Shown piece after piece: positions 24,991 to 34,258 of a stretch of 64,000 nucleotides of DNA. Below the pieces are notes generated by a model. The model did not search any database and was not told the origin of the DNA. It saw nothing but the letters and a program-made list of their open reading frames with translations. The DNA comes from Ferrovum sp. JA12 (GTDB lineage: Bacteria; Pseudomonadota; Gammaproteobacteria; Burkholderiales; Ferrovaceae), in NCBI RefSeq assembly GCF_001431705.1, contig NZ_LJWX01000002.1:186001-250000 (forward strand). The letters are read 5' to 3'. Position numbers and translations under genes: made by a program. Position 1 is the first letter of the stretch. Every line of letters starts with the position of its first letter.

Positions 24991-25698
24991 TTAATAAGAG
25001 GAAGAATATTGATTATTACTATTAATCCAAGTCTCGCCGTTAATTCTGTCCTGCTGTATTTGATTGGCTTGATTGCTCAAAGCGTTCATCATTACCTGAT
25101 TACCGGACATAATATCCTGCCGCAAAAATTGCATTTGATTAACCAGTAATCCGGAAATTTGATTCCCTGCTTGCAGAACCTGCATTCTGCCCACGGCGTT
25201 TTGACTAAGCTGTTGAACGCTGGTTAGGGCTTGTTGCTCATTAACAAATTGACTGCTCTCTAAACCATATTGATTAAGTAGAGTACTGACTTGGCTCAGG
25301 AGATTACCGGTCCACTGCTGTAATCGTTGACTGTATTGTTGAAGTGGTTGAGAAGGGATGCCATAAATCTGACTGGCATTATCGTAGGTGTTAAGGGTCG
25401 AGTAAGTGAGTCCCTTAGCTGAACCCATTAAATTAATTAATTGCGACAATTGTCCTGAAACATTGGGCCACATTTGATCAGGTAAAGAGGTTAAGTTTTT
25501 CACTTGATTGGTGATCTGTTGTAATTGTTGGCTCGTTTGCGTGACAGCCTCTGAGAGTTGATTTACAGCGGTAGCCTCCTGCACCATTTGTTCGGGTAAG
25601 GTGGCTCCCGCTATGGAAGCTATAGGCCCTCCGCCACCAAAGGATAGAGCAGGGAAACAACTTAAGCATATTAATAGGATGACGCTAACGCAGGTCAT
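24991..25698 (-). CDS. trbJ: TrbJ/VirB5-like T4SS protein
   Basis: A 235-residue protein with a signal peptide (MTCVSVILLICLSCFPALSF then G). The mature part is helical and glutamine-rich (TQTSQQLQQITNQVKNL and LNQYGLESSQFVNEQQAL), with the TrbJ-type end MMNALSNQANQIQQDRINGE. VirB5/TrbJ is a periplasmic, minor-pilus protein. Its start overlaps the trbE end by 14 nt. Downstream, where trbK and trbL would follow in Ti-type clusters, the trb order stops and an unrelated SDR gene begins. Confidence 0.9.
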   Translation of the reverse strand: MTCVSVILLICLSCFPALSFGGGGPIASIAGATLPEQMVQEATAVNQLSEAVTQTSQQLQQITNQVKNLTSLPDQMWPNVSGQLSQLINLMGSAKGLTYSTLNTYDNASQIYGIPSQPLQQYSQRLQQWTGNLLSQVSTLLNQYGLESSQFVNEQQALTSVQQLSQNAVGRMQVLQAGNQISGLLVNQMQFLRQDIMSGNQVMMNALSNQANQIQQDRINGETWINSNNQYSSSY

Positions 25699-28132
25699 GC
25701 TCTCTTAACCAATGTTGTGCAGCATGAGAGAGTTGCTTGCTCTGTAACCAGTGATAAGGCCACATATGGCCCCATTGTGCTTCTAGCTCTGTTATTTGTT
25801 GACGACATTTTTTATCCGCTACGCCCATAAAAGCTAATTCCACCTCAGATAAACCCAATTCAAATAACCGTTTTCCCTCTGGGTGCACCATGTAATATTG
25901 TTTTTTTTGTACAGCTTGACTCAGAATTGAAATTTGTCTTTCATTCAAACCAATTTTTTCATACAAGGGTTTGATCGATGGCGTGTTAGCCTCTCGATTA
26001 GGCAACAAAATTTTAGTTGGACAGGATTCCAGTATTAATTCAAGCAGACCCGATTGATGAAAATCGCTTAGACTTTGTGTTGCAAAAATAACGGCAACAT
26101 TTAATTTACGTAATGTTTTTAACCATTCCCTAAACACTTGCCTAAAATGGGGATGATCAAGTACTACCCAAGCTTCATCTAATATAATTAGAGTAGGTTC
26201 ACCATTGAAACTGCGTTGTAGACGATGAAAAAGGTAGGTCAAAGTGGGTAAAACTATCTTCTCATCGCGCTGTAATAAGCCCTCCATTTCAAACACCTGA
26301 AAAGGGTTATCCTGGAAAAAGTCTTTATCACCATCAAAAATATCTCCCGCAACTCCTTGTAGGGTATAAAAATGTAATGCCTGACGTAGATCCGTATTTT
26401 GTATTAGTGTGACAAGATGAGTTAGTGTCCTCTCAGAGCTTAATGTACTACTCATCTGTAATTGTTTTAAGGCGTGATAAATTTCCTCTCGACGTTTGGC
26501 ATTTAATACTACTCCCTGTAATTGACAGAGTAATTCAAGCCAATCTTGTAAAAAGCCAATTTCGTTATTGTCATGTAAATCACTAAGTGGGCAAAGACGC
26601 TTATCTGACTGATGAAACGTCAGGTTGTGGTGTATTCCGCCGCACGCCTTAACCAGAGTCTGAGCTGAATATCCTTTATCAAAAACATAGACTTGGGCCT
26701 TCGGGTAACGAAATTGTTGCGCCATTAAAAAGCATAATAGTGTGGATTTGCCAGACCCCGTGGGGCCTAAAATAAGGCTATGCCCAACATCCTCAGCATG
26801 TAAATTAAGCCGAAATGGCGTGGCGCCCGTGGTCACCGTCAAGGCTAAGGCAGGGCTTGAGGCGGGATAGAGTGGATTAGGATGGTACTCTGATCCTGCC
26901 CAGACAGAGGTGAGGGGTAATAAATGACATAAATTCATCGTATTCAGCAAAGGGCGTCTTACATTTGCAAAATAATTACCGGGCATAGAACCTAACCAGG
27001 CTTCCATAGCATTGATATGCTCTAAACGTGCACTGAATCCTTGTTGATGAACCAGTTTCATGAGTAGCCGTGTTTTTTCGATTAATACGTTTTCATCGGG
27101 GTGACTCACGATTAGTACGGCAGTGAAGTAGCCATACTTAACCAATCCACTATTCACTTCAGTGAGTGCAGCCACGGCTTCACTAGCCATATCGTCTGCA
27201 TCATGATTGACATGAGTCGCTTCGCCACCGGCTTGCTCTCGTAATACATTAAGCGCACTTTTTCTTTTCTGACTCCAACGTGCTCGATAATGATTTAATG
27301 CTTTCAGGGCATTTTCTTGACCCAGATATATAAATCTTGAACTCCAGCGGTAGGAGAGCTCTTGACGCGATAAAAAATCCATTAAGCCTGGGTAAGAATG
27401 AGCGGGGTAGCCTTCTAGGGCTATGATTTGCCTAGGAATGTGATCAATTCGTGGCATAAACCCGGTTTCAATATCGGCACAGCCTATTATGCTATCAAGA
27501 AAAAATGGGATTTCTGGGAGGAGTAACGACCGAGATTCCTGATATACACAAAAATTTAAATAATCCAACAGCTCGCTTTTCATCCCTTTACCATACTCAA
27601 CCTCAGTGAGTCGATGAAGCTGTATAACATGACTTAAACGGTCCTCAATTTGTTTGATTTTTTCACTAAACACATTAAGGAAATAGTTAGCGTCTCCCTC
27701 GTTTTCTTGATTCATAAATAATAGATTAGCCCTTCGGGATCCGTTAACGGGGGGATGCCATGTTAACGTAAAAAAACTGTCGTTGATGAAACGATGGGGG
27801 GTATCTCTAAATTGTTCAATTCTGACTGCTTCGATGAGTTCAGTGGTGGCATCAGGAAAAGCGCCTGGATGGGTAGTTAATTGAGCAGGTACTCGAAACA
27901 CATCACAATGAATCATCCAGCCCTCTTCAAGTGATAAAATTTGATTTATATGGCCGGTCATCCAATTCATTTCACTAGCACTCGCAGAATCTAAGTCAGG
28001 CCCCTGAAAGCGCCAACCCGCCAAGTATCCTCCACTTTTAGTGAGGATGATCCCAGGTGCCACCAATCCTGCCCAAGGAAGTAGGTCTGTGGCACTTAAT
28101 TTTCTCCGTCTAAAGGCGTTGAGTGACCACAT
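25685..28132 (-). CDS. trbE: TrbE/VirB4-like T4SS ATPase
   Basis: An 815-residue ATPase, normal for the family. The N-terminal CagE/TrbE/VirB domain has LLPWAGLVAPGIILTKSGGY and YLNFCVYQESRSLLLPEIP. Walker A is GPTGSGKSTLL (about 457-467), Walker B is LIILDEAW (about 652), followed by the ATQSLSDF sensor motif. VirB4 powers pilus biogenesis and substrate transfer at the inner membrane. The coding frame is intact over its whole length, which argues that the system is, or recently was, under selection. It follows trbD after one base. Confidence 0.95.
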   Translation of the reverse strand: MWSLNAFRRRKLSATDLLPWAGLVAPGIILTKSGGYLAGWRFQGPDLDSASASEMNWMTGHINQILSLEEGWMIHCDVFRVPAQLTTHPGAFPDATTELIEAVRIEQFRDTPHRFINDSFFTLTWHPPVNGSRRANLLFMNQENEGDANYFLNVFSEKIKQIEDRLSHVIQLHRLTEVEYGKGMKSELLDYLNFCVYQESRSLLLPEIPFFLDSIIGCADIETGFMPRIDHIPRQIIALEGYPAHSYPGLMDFLSRQELSYRWSSRFIYLGQENALKALNHYRARWSQKRKSALNVLREQAGGEATHVNHDADDMASEAVAALTEVNSGLVKYGYFTAVLIVSHPDENVLIEKTRLLMKLVHQQGFSARLEHINAMEAWLGSMPGNYFANVRRPLLNTMNLCHLLPLTSVWAGSEYHPNPLYPASSPALALTVTTGATPFRLNLHAEDVGHSLILGPTGSGKSTLLCFLMAQQFRYPKAQVYVFDKGYSAQTLVKACGGIHHNLTFHQSDKRLCPLSDLHDNNEIGFLQDWLELLCQLQGVVLNAKRREEIYHALKQLQMSSTLSSERTLTHLVTLIQNTDLRQALHFYTLQGVAGDIFDGDKDFFQDNPFQVFEMEGLLQRDEKIVLPTLTYLFHRLQRSFNGEPTLIILDEAWVVLDHPHFRQVFREWLKTLRKLNVAVIFATQSLSDFHQSGLLELILESCPTKILLPNREANTPSIKPLYEKIGLNERQISILSQAVQKKQYYMVHPEGKRLFELGLSEVELAFMGVADKKCRQQITELEAQWGHMWPYHWLQSKQLSHAAQHWLREHDLR

Positions 28133-28133
28133 G

Positions 28134-28445
28134 TTAAAGCCATCTTGAAGTATAGGAAAATGGGTCGGTGTGGGCTAAATAGTGCTTTTGGTAACGTAAG
28201 TGTCTTAAAGTAATACGACTTAATTGGGGGTCATGGCGTGCTGCTTCACTAATTAACGTTTGCCCTGTTACCCACAATATGATGCCGATAATCAAAGACC
28301 AGAAATGGGGCAATGAAACAATAAAAATGCCACAAATAATCATTAGCATGAGTGATAAGTGCCTCTCTCCACCCATAATCAGTAAAGGACGGTTCAAAGC
28401 CCGGTAGAGGGGGATGGATTGATATGGCTGCTCACTCTCTCTCAT
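28134..28445 (-). CDS. trbD: TrbD/VirB3-like T4SS protein
   Basis: A 103-residue membrane protein of VirB3 type. The opening IPLYRALNRPLLIMGGERHL is characteristic. Two adjacent spans follow (LSLMLMIICGIFIVSLPHFW and SLIIGIILWVTGQTL) and then a basic tail (RITLRHLRYQKHYLAHTDPF). VirB3 works next to VirB4 in the inner membrane. It overlaps trbC by 4 nt and sits one base before trbE. Confidence 0.9.
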   Translation of the reverse strand: MRESEQPYQSIPLYRALNRPLLIMGGERHLSLMLMIICGIFIVSLPHFWSLIIGIILWVTGQTLISEAARHDPQLSRITLRHLRYQKHYLAHTDPFSYTSRWL

Positions 28446-28762
28446 GATACCAATGCACCAGTTAAACCTAAGGCCATTAAAAAGTTATTTCCCAAAACAA
28501 TCATTGCTACACCTAGCACCACAAATAACGCCCTTTTTGCAATTCCTCCTAGTTCTTCACCAAACACGAGGGCGGCGCCTGTGGCGAGGAAAGCAATGAC
28601 GCTGATACCTGTAGCTACGGGTCCTGTTAAATCGTCCTGTAAGGTTTTAATCGGGGTATCCCAAGGCAGTCCTCCCATGGTAGTTGCATGGCTAGTTAGG
28701 GGTAACCAAAGAGCACTTATTAGAAGGGGTAAGCAAAGGGTTTTTTGTAAACGATGAATCAT
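28442..28762 (-). CDS. trbC: TrbC/VirB2-like pilin
   Basis: A 106-residue prepilin from the ATG at 28762, preceded by GGAG; an in-frame ATG at 28786 is less likely. The signal peptide is [20 protein letters not shown] then PLTSHA. Two membrane segments (GPVATGISVIAFLATGAALV and RALFVVLGVAMIVLGNNFLM) enclose a short GEELGGIAK loop, the VirB2/TrbC layout. In IncP and Ti systems the pilin is cyclised by TraF, whose gene lies two genes upstream. Its start overlaps the trbB end by 71 nt. Confidence 0.9.
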   Translation of the reverse strand: MIHRLQKTLCLPLLISALWLPLTSHATTMGGLPWDTPIKTLQDDLTGPVATGISVIAFLATGAALVFGEELGGIAKRALFVVLGVAMIVLGNNFLMALGLTGALVS

Positions 28763-29759
28763 ATTCAGCTCCAGAGAAAAGATCATAATTAATCAGTTGT
28801 GGAGGAAAAAAATCATAATTTTCTAAGTGATACTGCTCTGAGCTATATTCGGTACAGTATTTCATTTCACATACCTGTCGTCCTTGAATAGTTTTATTCA
28901 TCACAATAATTAAATCTATGCTGTGAGCGATCAATTGTCGATTTATTGAAGTACCTCCTTCTTCAATGAGTTGCTCTAGACGAAATAAAGCACCCTGCGC
29001 ATCGTTAGCATGCAATGTTGAGATTCCTCCAGGGTGGCCGGTGTTCCATGCTTTGAGTAAAGCTAAGGCTTCGCTACCTCGTACTTCGCCCACAATGATT
29101 CGATCAGGACGTAACCTCAGTGTTGTTTTAAGTAAGCGAGTTAAAGAGATATCGTTCGCTGTCGTCATTGAAACAGAGTTAGCGTTATGAAGCTTAATTT
29201 CCGGAGTATCTTCTAAAAGAATTAATCGCTCTTTAGGATAGCGTTGTTGTATTTCATTGAGGAGTGCATAGGCCAGAGTGGTTTTACCACTGCCGGTTCC
29301 CCCCACCACTAGAATATTGTGATGTGCTGTTAATGCATGGATCATTTGGTCATGTTGATGAAGCGTCATGATGCCTTGATGAATATAGTCAATTAAAGCA
29401 ATGGGGCGACTCAATGATTTTCTGATGGAAAATATTGGCTGCTGTACTAAGGGTGGAATGACAGCTTCAAAGCGCGCATGATTAAAAGGCAATTCACATT
29501 CAAGAATGGGGGTGTCATGATCCACTTTGGTTTTTTTTAAACTAGCTAAGGTTTCAATGGCTAATTGAACTTGGAGAAGATTCAGTTTTTCTTTTTTGCA
29601 TAATCCTTCGCTACGATGGTCAACCCATAGATGGCCATCGGTGTTAAAGAGTAATTCCGTTATATTAGGATCATTGAGATAAGTTAAAACAATGTCACCA
29701 AGATATTTTTGTAGTGCACTAAATTGTCTTGAATGAAACTCTTGAAGTTGACTTTCCAT
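28692..29759 (-). CDS. trbB: TrbB/VirB11-like T4SS ATPase
   Basis: A 355-residue hexameric-type secretion ATPase. The N-terminal domain has [20 protein letters not shown]. Walker A is [12 protein letters not shown] (about 154-165), then [10 protein letters not shown], the Asp/His boxes [19 protein letters not shown] and [13 protein letters not shown]. VirB11 works with VirB4 in switching between pilus assembly and transfer. The C-terminal ~60 residues beyond EMKYCTEY are unusual in composition and cover the 71-nt overlap with trbC. The start overlaps traF by 76 nt. Confidence 0.93.
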   Translation of the reverse strand: MESQLQEFHSRQFSALQKYLGDIVLTYLNDPNITELLFNTDGHLWVDHRSEGLCKKEKLNLLQVQLAIETLASLKKTKVDHDTPILECELPFNHARFEAVIPPLVQQPIFSIRKSLSRPIALIDYIHQGIMTLHQHDQMIHALTAHHNILVVGGTGSGKTTLAYALLNEIQQRYPKERLILLEDTPEIKLHNANSVSMTTANDISLTRLLKTTLRLRPDRIIVGEVRGSEALALLKAWNTGHPGGISTLHANDAQGALFRLEQLIEEGGTSINRQLIAHSIDLIIVMNKTIQGRQVCEMKYCTEYSSEQYHLENYDFFPPQLINYDLFSGAEYDSSFTKNPLLTPSNKCSLVTPN

Positions 29760-30250
29760 GTTGAGTCCATGATTGAAGGAAAAATAAGAATTGGTTTAGC
29801 GATAGCCAACACATCTGTCATTGATATAGGACCAACATAGCGTGAATCTAATGAAAGAGTGGGTAGATGACTGCCATATACCCAATACTGATTAGCGCTT
29901 AAGGTAAGATGATGAAGAGGAAAATACTGTTTCGTGGGGTAAGGCTTGCTCTGTGGTAGTAAATATTGATTAATGAATACTCCATTAGACTCTAAGCTAA
30001 TTCGGTCCCCAGGCACGCCAACAACCGTCTTGATGAGACATGGTGTACATCTAGAGTGCAGAAGGGGAGTGATGACACGATGACACACTAGTATGTGGTC
30101 GCCATGATGTAGGGTATTGTGTAATGCACTGATTTGCCAAATCCCGATTGCCTCAGAACTGGTAAAGTTAAAACGATAGTCTGAAATAATGCATATCCCC
30201 ATGATGAGGATAGGGCTACTCATGAGATAAAATTTGTATAGGGGTTTCAT
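29684..30250 (-). CDS. traF: TraF-like S26 signal peptidase (pilin maturation)
   Basis: A 188-residue membrane-anchored serine peptidase. The motif NFTSSEAIG gives nucleophile Ser32, IKTVVGVPGD gives Lys74, and LSLDSRYVG gives Asp135. These correspond to the Ser/Lys/Asp triad of TraF from RP4 (Ser37, Lys89 and Asp155, as I recall). TraF removes the C-terminal tail of the TrbC pilin and circularises it. The gene overlaps the traG stop by one base and the trbB start by 76 nt. Finding TraF with TrbC supports a P-type, conjugation-derived system. Confidence 0.88.
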   Translation of the reverse strand: MKPLYKFYLMSSPILIMGICIISDYRFNFTSSEAIGIWQISALHNTLHHGDHILVCHRVITPLLHSRCTPCLIKTVVGVPGDRISLESNGVFINQYLLPQSKPYPTKQYFPLHHLTLSANQYWVYGSHLPTLSLDSRYVGPISMTDVLAIAKPILIFPSIMDSTWKVNFKSFIQDNLVHYKNILVTLF

Positions 30251-31935
30251 TAGGATTGACCAATATCAAGCTTGGCGGCAGGTAACAGTCTGTAATAGAA
30301 CAGCTGTTCTTCAAAATAGCGAATTTTGTTAGCAAAAATTGGTGCATGGCCGGTGACCATTACGAGCGCATGCTCTGGAGACAGGCGCATAGCCTCATCG
30401 GCAGTGAGCAAAGGACGTCCTGAATAATGTATGCTTTGGGAGGTATGGTTTAACATCATCGCAAAGCGTGACCCTGAGTACTGCTGTTGAGATTGTCCTA
30501 AGGTGGTATTGCCCAGCATCCGGGATAATAATTCTGCTGTCTCAATTTTGTTAGGTGCGTAGGCCACACGAATGTGGCAATTACTTATGATAGATTCTTC
30601 TCTACCGTAGGCGGTATGCAACTGACTAATGTCTTGGACAATTAATAGGGCTTTTAGTCCATAGCCAGCAATAAATGCCAGAGACTCTTGAAAAATATCT
30701 AATTTACCAAGACTTGGGAATTCATCAAGTAGTAATAATAGTCGGTGATGGTACTGACTTTTACCTTGACCTGTCCCATCAAAATACATTTTTTCCGTAA
30801 GGCGTCTTACCACTTGATTGATGATCAAGCGAATTAAAGGTTTTAATCGATCTTTGTCGGAGGGAGGGACGATGAGGTAGAGTGTGGTGGTTTCTTGCAT
30901 AAGGCTTTCTAGTGTAAAGTCAGAATGTCTTGTGTGTTGAGCTATCACTTCATCTTTGTATAATGAAAGAAAAGACAATGCGGTGGATAGGACGCCCGAT
31001 GCTTCATTAGGAGCTTTATTGAGAAAGCTTTGGGTTGACTGCATGACTAGGGGGTGAGGAGAGTGTCCAAGATGGTGAGTATTTTGTATCTCTCTCATCA
31101 CTTGCTCGATACTTTTTCCCGGTGTTGAGAGCAAAGATTGAACACGACTCAGGGATTTATCAGTTTCAGCATAGAGTACATGCAAAATCACACCAACTAA
31201 CAAATCAAAACCTGTCTTGGCCCAATGATCATTGAGCCCGCGTCCGTCTGGATCGACAATCATGGTTGCTATATTCTGCACATCACGGGTTTCAAATTCG
31301 CTACCTAACCGAATTTCATTCAAAGGATTAAAACAGTGAGAATCGTGAGAGGTAGGTTCAAACTTCAAGATTCGTTGTTTTAATACCTGTTGTCTATAAC
31401 CGCTAGTATGATGAAAGTTTTCCCCTTTGATGTCATGAACTAGTGCAGAGGATTGCCAACCCAGTAAAGTAGGTATGACAATACCAATACCCTTGCCGCT
31501 GCGGGTGGGCGCGAATACCAAAATATGTTCATCGCCTTGATGTCTTAGATAATGGCGCCCTGTACTATCTTGATAGGATCCCAGATACACGCCATCCTTT
31601 TGTTTGCTATCCATTAATCCAGTTGCTATCACTTGTTTTGTTGAGGCCCATCTGGCTGAACCATGATGTGTTTGAAGGTTGCGTAGAATAAAATTGTGTC
31701 TTTCATAGCGGTATAGAGTACCAAATAGCCCCATGCATATTAGGCACTTCATGGCAAAATCAGTAGGTAAACTTAAGTTGGTAATGAATAGGTATAGGCT
31801 TATCGGCGGGAGATTATTCGGTAGAACAATACCCATTAGCCACCATAGCGAATAGGTCAGTAAGATAAGTTTTACTACATTCATATCACGAGTGGTGGAG
31901 AGTGTTGGGGGAGTATTGTGAGAGTTCGTTGACAT
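30250..31935 (-). CDS. traG: TraG/VirD4-like coupling protein
   Basis: A 561-residue type IV coupling ATPase. Two N-terminal membrane spans precede the ATPase. Walker A is APTRSGKGIG (about 142-151), followed by SALVHDIKGENFHHTSGYRQ, ILKFEP and FNPLNEIR. Walker B is LLLLDEFPSLG (about 403), then QDISQLHTAYG. Coupling proteins bring the relaxase-DNA complex or protein substrates to the channel. It is slightly shorter than RP4 TraG but all motifs are intact. No relaxase gene is seen in this window. Confidence 0.93.
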   Translation of the reverse strand: MSTNSHNTPPTLSTTRDMNVVKLILLTYSLWWLMGIVLPNNLPPISLYLFITNLSLPTDFAMKCLICMGLFGTLYRYERHNFILRNLQTHHGSARWASTKQVIATGLMDSKQKDGVYLGSYQDSTGRHYLRHQGDEHILVFAPTRSGKGIGIVIPTLLGWQSSALVHDIKGENFHHTSGYRQQVLKQRILKFEPTSHDSHCFNPLNEIRLGSEFETRDVQNIATMIVDPDGRGLNDHWAKTGFDLLVGVILHVLYAETDKSLSRVQSLLSTPGKSIEQVMREIQNTHHLGHSPHPLVMQSTQSFLNKAPNEASGVLSTALSFLSLYKDEVIAQHTRHSDFTLESLMQETTTLYLIVPPSDKDRLKPLIRLIINQVVRRLTEKMYFDGTGQGKSQYHHRLLLLLDEFPSLGKLDIFQESLAFIAGYGLKALLIVQDISQLHTAYGREESIISNCHIRVAYAPNKIETAELLSRMLGNTTLGQSQQQYSGSRFAMMLNHTSQSIHYSGRPLLTADEAMRLSPEHALVMVTGHAPIFANKIRYFEEQLFYYRLLPAAKLDIGQS

Positions 31936-31956
31936 GTGATGTATTGTTGAGACGAG

Positions 31957-32910
31957 TTACACGTTGACGGTCTGGAATTGTTGTATCATTTGTTCAATTT
32001 GCCATTGTTGGTAAAGAAATTTAGTAGCTTCCAAAGCTTGCTTGATGGCAAGTTCGATACTAACGGTCTCTTTTTTTAGTAATTCTATCCAGTGCGCTGT
32101 ATAGGATAGATGTTGCTCTTGGGTTTGATCAGGATGTACTGCAGTAAAATGTAGCTCTAACTCACGGCACAGAAGAAAAGCGCCTATTTCAGCGGTAATC
32201 TCCTCTATGCAATAAGCGCGACTCCCAAATTGACCGGTTTGGTCACGTGCTAAGCGTTGAATGCTTCCCGAGGCATGTGTTAGTTCATGGGCAAAAGTAC
32301 TCTCTCGTCCATAGATACTGGTAAACTGATGGGAGAGAGGTAGTTTAATCATATCTAAATGAGGAGAGTAGTAAGCAAGATCAGAGGAAGTTTCGATGAC
32401 GCTAACCCCGAGTCTCTGAGCGATAATGGGAAGGGGGTTATGGTTTTTGAATTCTGTGATGACAGTGTTGCTCTTTTCTAGAGGAGGAATACCGGAGATT
32501 TGTTCGGCATTAAACACCCTGGTAAGTCTATAGCTGATTCTATCTTTAGCAGTCTCTGTGTTTGTTGCAACGCCTTGACCATCTCTGACGTCAGCTTTTA
32601 TTATTTTTTTGATAGGAAGATATATTACTGTTCCTTTTTGTTGTGATCGTATAGACCAACCCGCTTTATTTGCTTGATTAAAACCCACCCATCTTGGGTC
32701 TAGGAAGTGATTAAGCTCTGCTGTGAGTGATAGGTGAAGGGAGTTTATTCCTTGGTAGAATTGCTGGGTCAGCGGATTATAGGGTTTTTGTTGATTTGTT
32801 GTTGCTCCTTCATTCCAAGGTTTTTGCCAAGGAGGTAGTTGATTCTTATCGATCAGAAGAAGCAGTTTCTGGACAAACTCCTGCAGGATAATATTCCTTA
32901 TGTCGCTCAT
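31957..32910 (-). CDS. ardC: ArdC/TraC-like antirestriction zincin
   Basis: A 317-residue protein of the ArdC type. The N-terminal ssDNA-binding domain (DUF1738) has LLLLIDKNQLPPWQKPW, NPLTQQFYQGINSLHL, WVGFNQANKAGW and GTVIYLPI. The C-terminal metallopeptidase-like domain has the zinc motif HELTH (208-212) with a later Glu in CIEEITAEIGAFLLC. ArdC-like proteins travel with conjugative plasmids and protect incoming DNA from restriction, and they are related to the TraC primase C-terminus. It is the first gene of the T4SS message, 21 bp before traG. It is also the right edge of the element-like region. Confidence 0.88.
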   Translation of the reverse strand: MSDIRNIILQEFVQKLLLLIDKNQLPPWQKPWNEGATTNQQKPYNPLTQQFYQGINSLHLSLTAELNHFLDPRWVGFNQANKAGWSIRSQQKGTVIYLPIKKIIKADVRDGQGVATNTETAKDRISYRLTRVFNAEQISGIPPLEKSNTVITEFKNHNPLPIIAQRLGVSVIETSSDLAYYSPHLDMIKLPLSHQFTSIYGRESTFAHELTHASGSIQRLARDQTGQFGSRAYCIEEITAEIGAFLLCRELELHFTAVHPDQTQEQHLSYTAHWIELLKKETVSIELAIKQALEATKFLYQQWQIEQMIQQFQTVNV

Positions 32911-33175
32911 AATTTATACCTAATTCTAAATAAGTACAATCATCATTAGCGGAAAAACCCATCGATTTTATGTTGTTAGTGACGATTTTTTCCTAAAAAA
33001 TTACATTAATATCTACAGCTAATTATTAATAACTTATTAATTTTAAACAATATTATCTTTTATAAGAAAAACTTATGATTGAAAAAATAGGTTGTAAATT
33101 TACTTCTTATAATCCTGCTAACGAATCTTCAGTAAGATAAAGCTTGATAATAATTTGTATAGAAAAAGGTGAACT
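32911..33175. other. AT-rich divergent spacer between ardC and serC
   Basis: A 265-bp gap between divergent starts. It is much richer in A and T than its neighbours and must hold the promoters of the T4SS operon (minus) and of serC (plus). A TATAAT hexamer at 33108-33113 is a possible -10 for serC, but I see no well-spaced -35. I find no attachment-site-like repeat shared with the left flank at 4219-4276. Confidence 0.4.
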
Positions 33176-34258
33176 ATGGCGATTTATAATTTTAGTGCTG
33201 GACCTGCAGTGCTTCCAGATGTGGTCATTAAACAAGCTCAACAAGAATTAGCAAATTGGCAGGATAGTGGTATGTCTGTGATGGAGATGTCTCATCGCGG
33301 TCCAGAATTTATGTCTATTCATGAACAGGCAAAGCAAAATTTAAGAGAATTGTTAAATATTCCCAACAATTACCATATTCTATTTTTGCAAGGTGGGGCC
33401 AGCCAACAGTTTTCTATGGTACCCATGAACTTAGCTGCCATGAGTAATGAGGTGGATTATTTACATACGGGTGAATGGTCAAAAAAAGCTATAGCCGAGG
33501 CTAAAAAAATAGCGCAGGTAAATATTGTGGCTAACGCAGAGGACAAACATTTTACTTATGTTCCTGATTTTTCCACTTGGACATTAAACCCCCACGCGGC
33601 TTACTTACACATTACCCCTAATGAAACCATTGGTGGTGTGGAGTTTTATGATTTACCCCAAACAGGACAAGTCCCAATTGTGGCGGATATGTCCTCCACC
33701 ATACTCTCACGCCCCTTTGATGTGAGTCGATTTGGACTTATCTATGCGGGTGCGCAAAAAAATATGGGCATTGCCGGATTAACTACGGTGATAATTCGAG
33801 AGGACCTCGTTGGTAAGGCTAAAGCCGGAACTCCAGCTATGATGGATTATAAAGTTCATGCTGATAATGACTCCATGTATAACACTCCGCCAGCTTTCTC
33901 TATCTATATGGCAGGCTTAGTATTTAAATGGCTACAAGCCAACGGTGGATTAGAGGCGATGGCTAAATTAAACCTTCAAAAAGCGAAGCTGGTCTATGAC
34001 ACTATCGATGCTAGCCAAGACTTTTATCAGTCTCCCGTTGCCATATCTAACCGTTCATGGATGAATATCCCCTTTACTTTACACAATAATGAGTTAGATA
34101 AACCCTTCTTGAAGGGGGCTGAAGGGCGTGGCTTGCTACAATTAAAAGGTCATCGCTCTGTTGGGGGTATGCGCGCATCCATTTATAATGCTATGCCAAT
34201 CGAAGGTGTAGTGGCCTTAACACAGTACATGAAGGAGTTTCAACAGCAAAATGGCTAA
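33176..34258 (+). CDS. serC: Phosphoserine aminotransferase
   Basis: A 360-residue PLP enzyme that converts 3-phosphohydroxypyruvate to phosphoserine with glutamate. The start YNFSAGPAVLP, ILFLQGGASQQF, HTGEWSKKA, VADMSSTILSRP and the PLP lysine K195 in YAGAQKNMGIAG are all diagnostic. GHRSVGGMRASIYNA closes the substrate site. AAGGTGA precedes the ATG. It overlaps the next gene by 8 nt, forming a serC-serA unit in pathway logic. Confidence 0.97.
   Translation: MAIYNFSAGPAVLPDVVIKQAQQELANWQDSGMSVMEMSHRGPEFMSIHEQAKQNLRELLNIPNNYHILFLQGGASQQFSMVPMNLAAMSNEVDYLHTGEWSKKAIAEAKKIAQVNIVANAEDKHFTYVPDFSTWTLNPHAAYLHITPNETIGGVEFYDLPQTGQVPIVADMSSTILSRPFDVSRFGLIYAGAQKNMGIAGLTTVIIREDLVGKAKAGTPAMMDYKVHADNDSMYNTPPAFSIYMAGLVFKWLQANGGLEAMAKLNLQKAKLVYDTIDASQDFYQSPVAISNRSWMNIPFTLHNNELDKPFLKGAEGRGLLQLKGHRSVGGMRASIYNAMPIEGVVALTQYMKEFQQQNG

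Noticed and set aside
4219..33175. Attachment-site repeats bounding the T4SS region
   Set aside because: Comparing the spacers at 4219-4276 and 32911-33175 by eye shows only an 8-base common word, which is expected by chance in AT-rich DNA. No tRNA or integrase gene lies at either edge.
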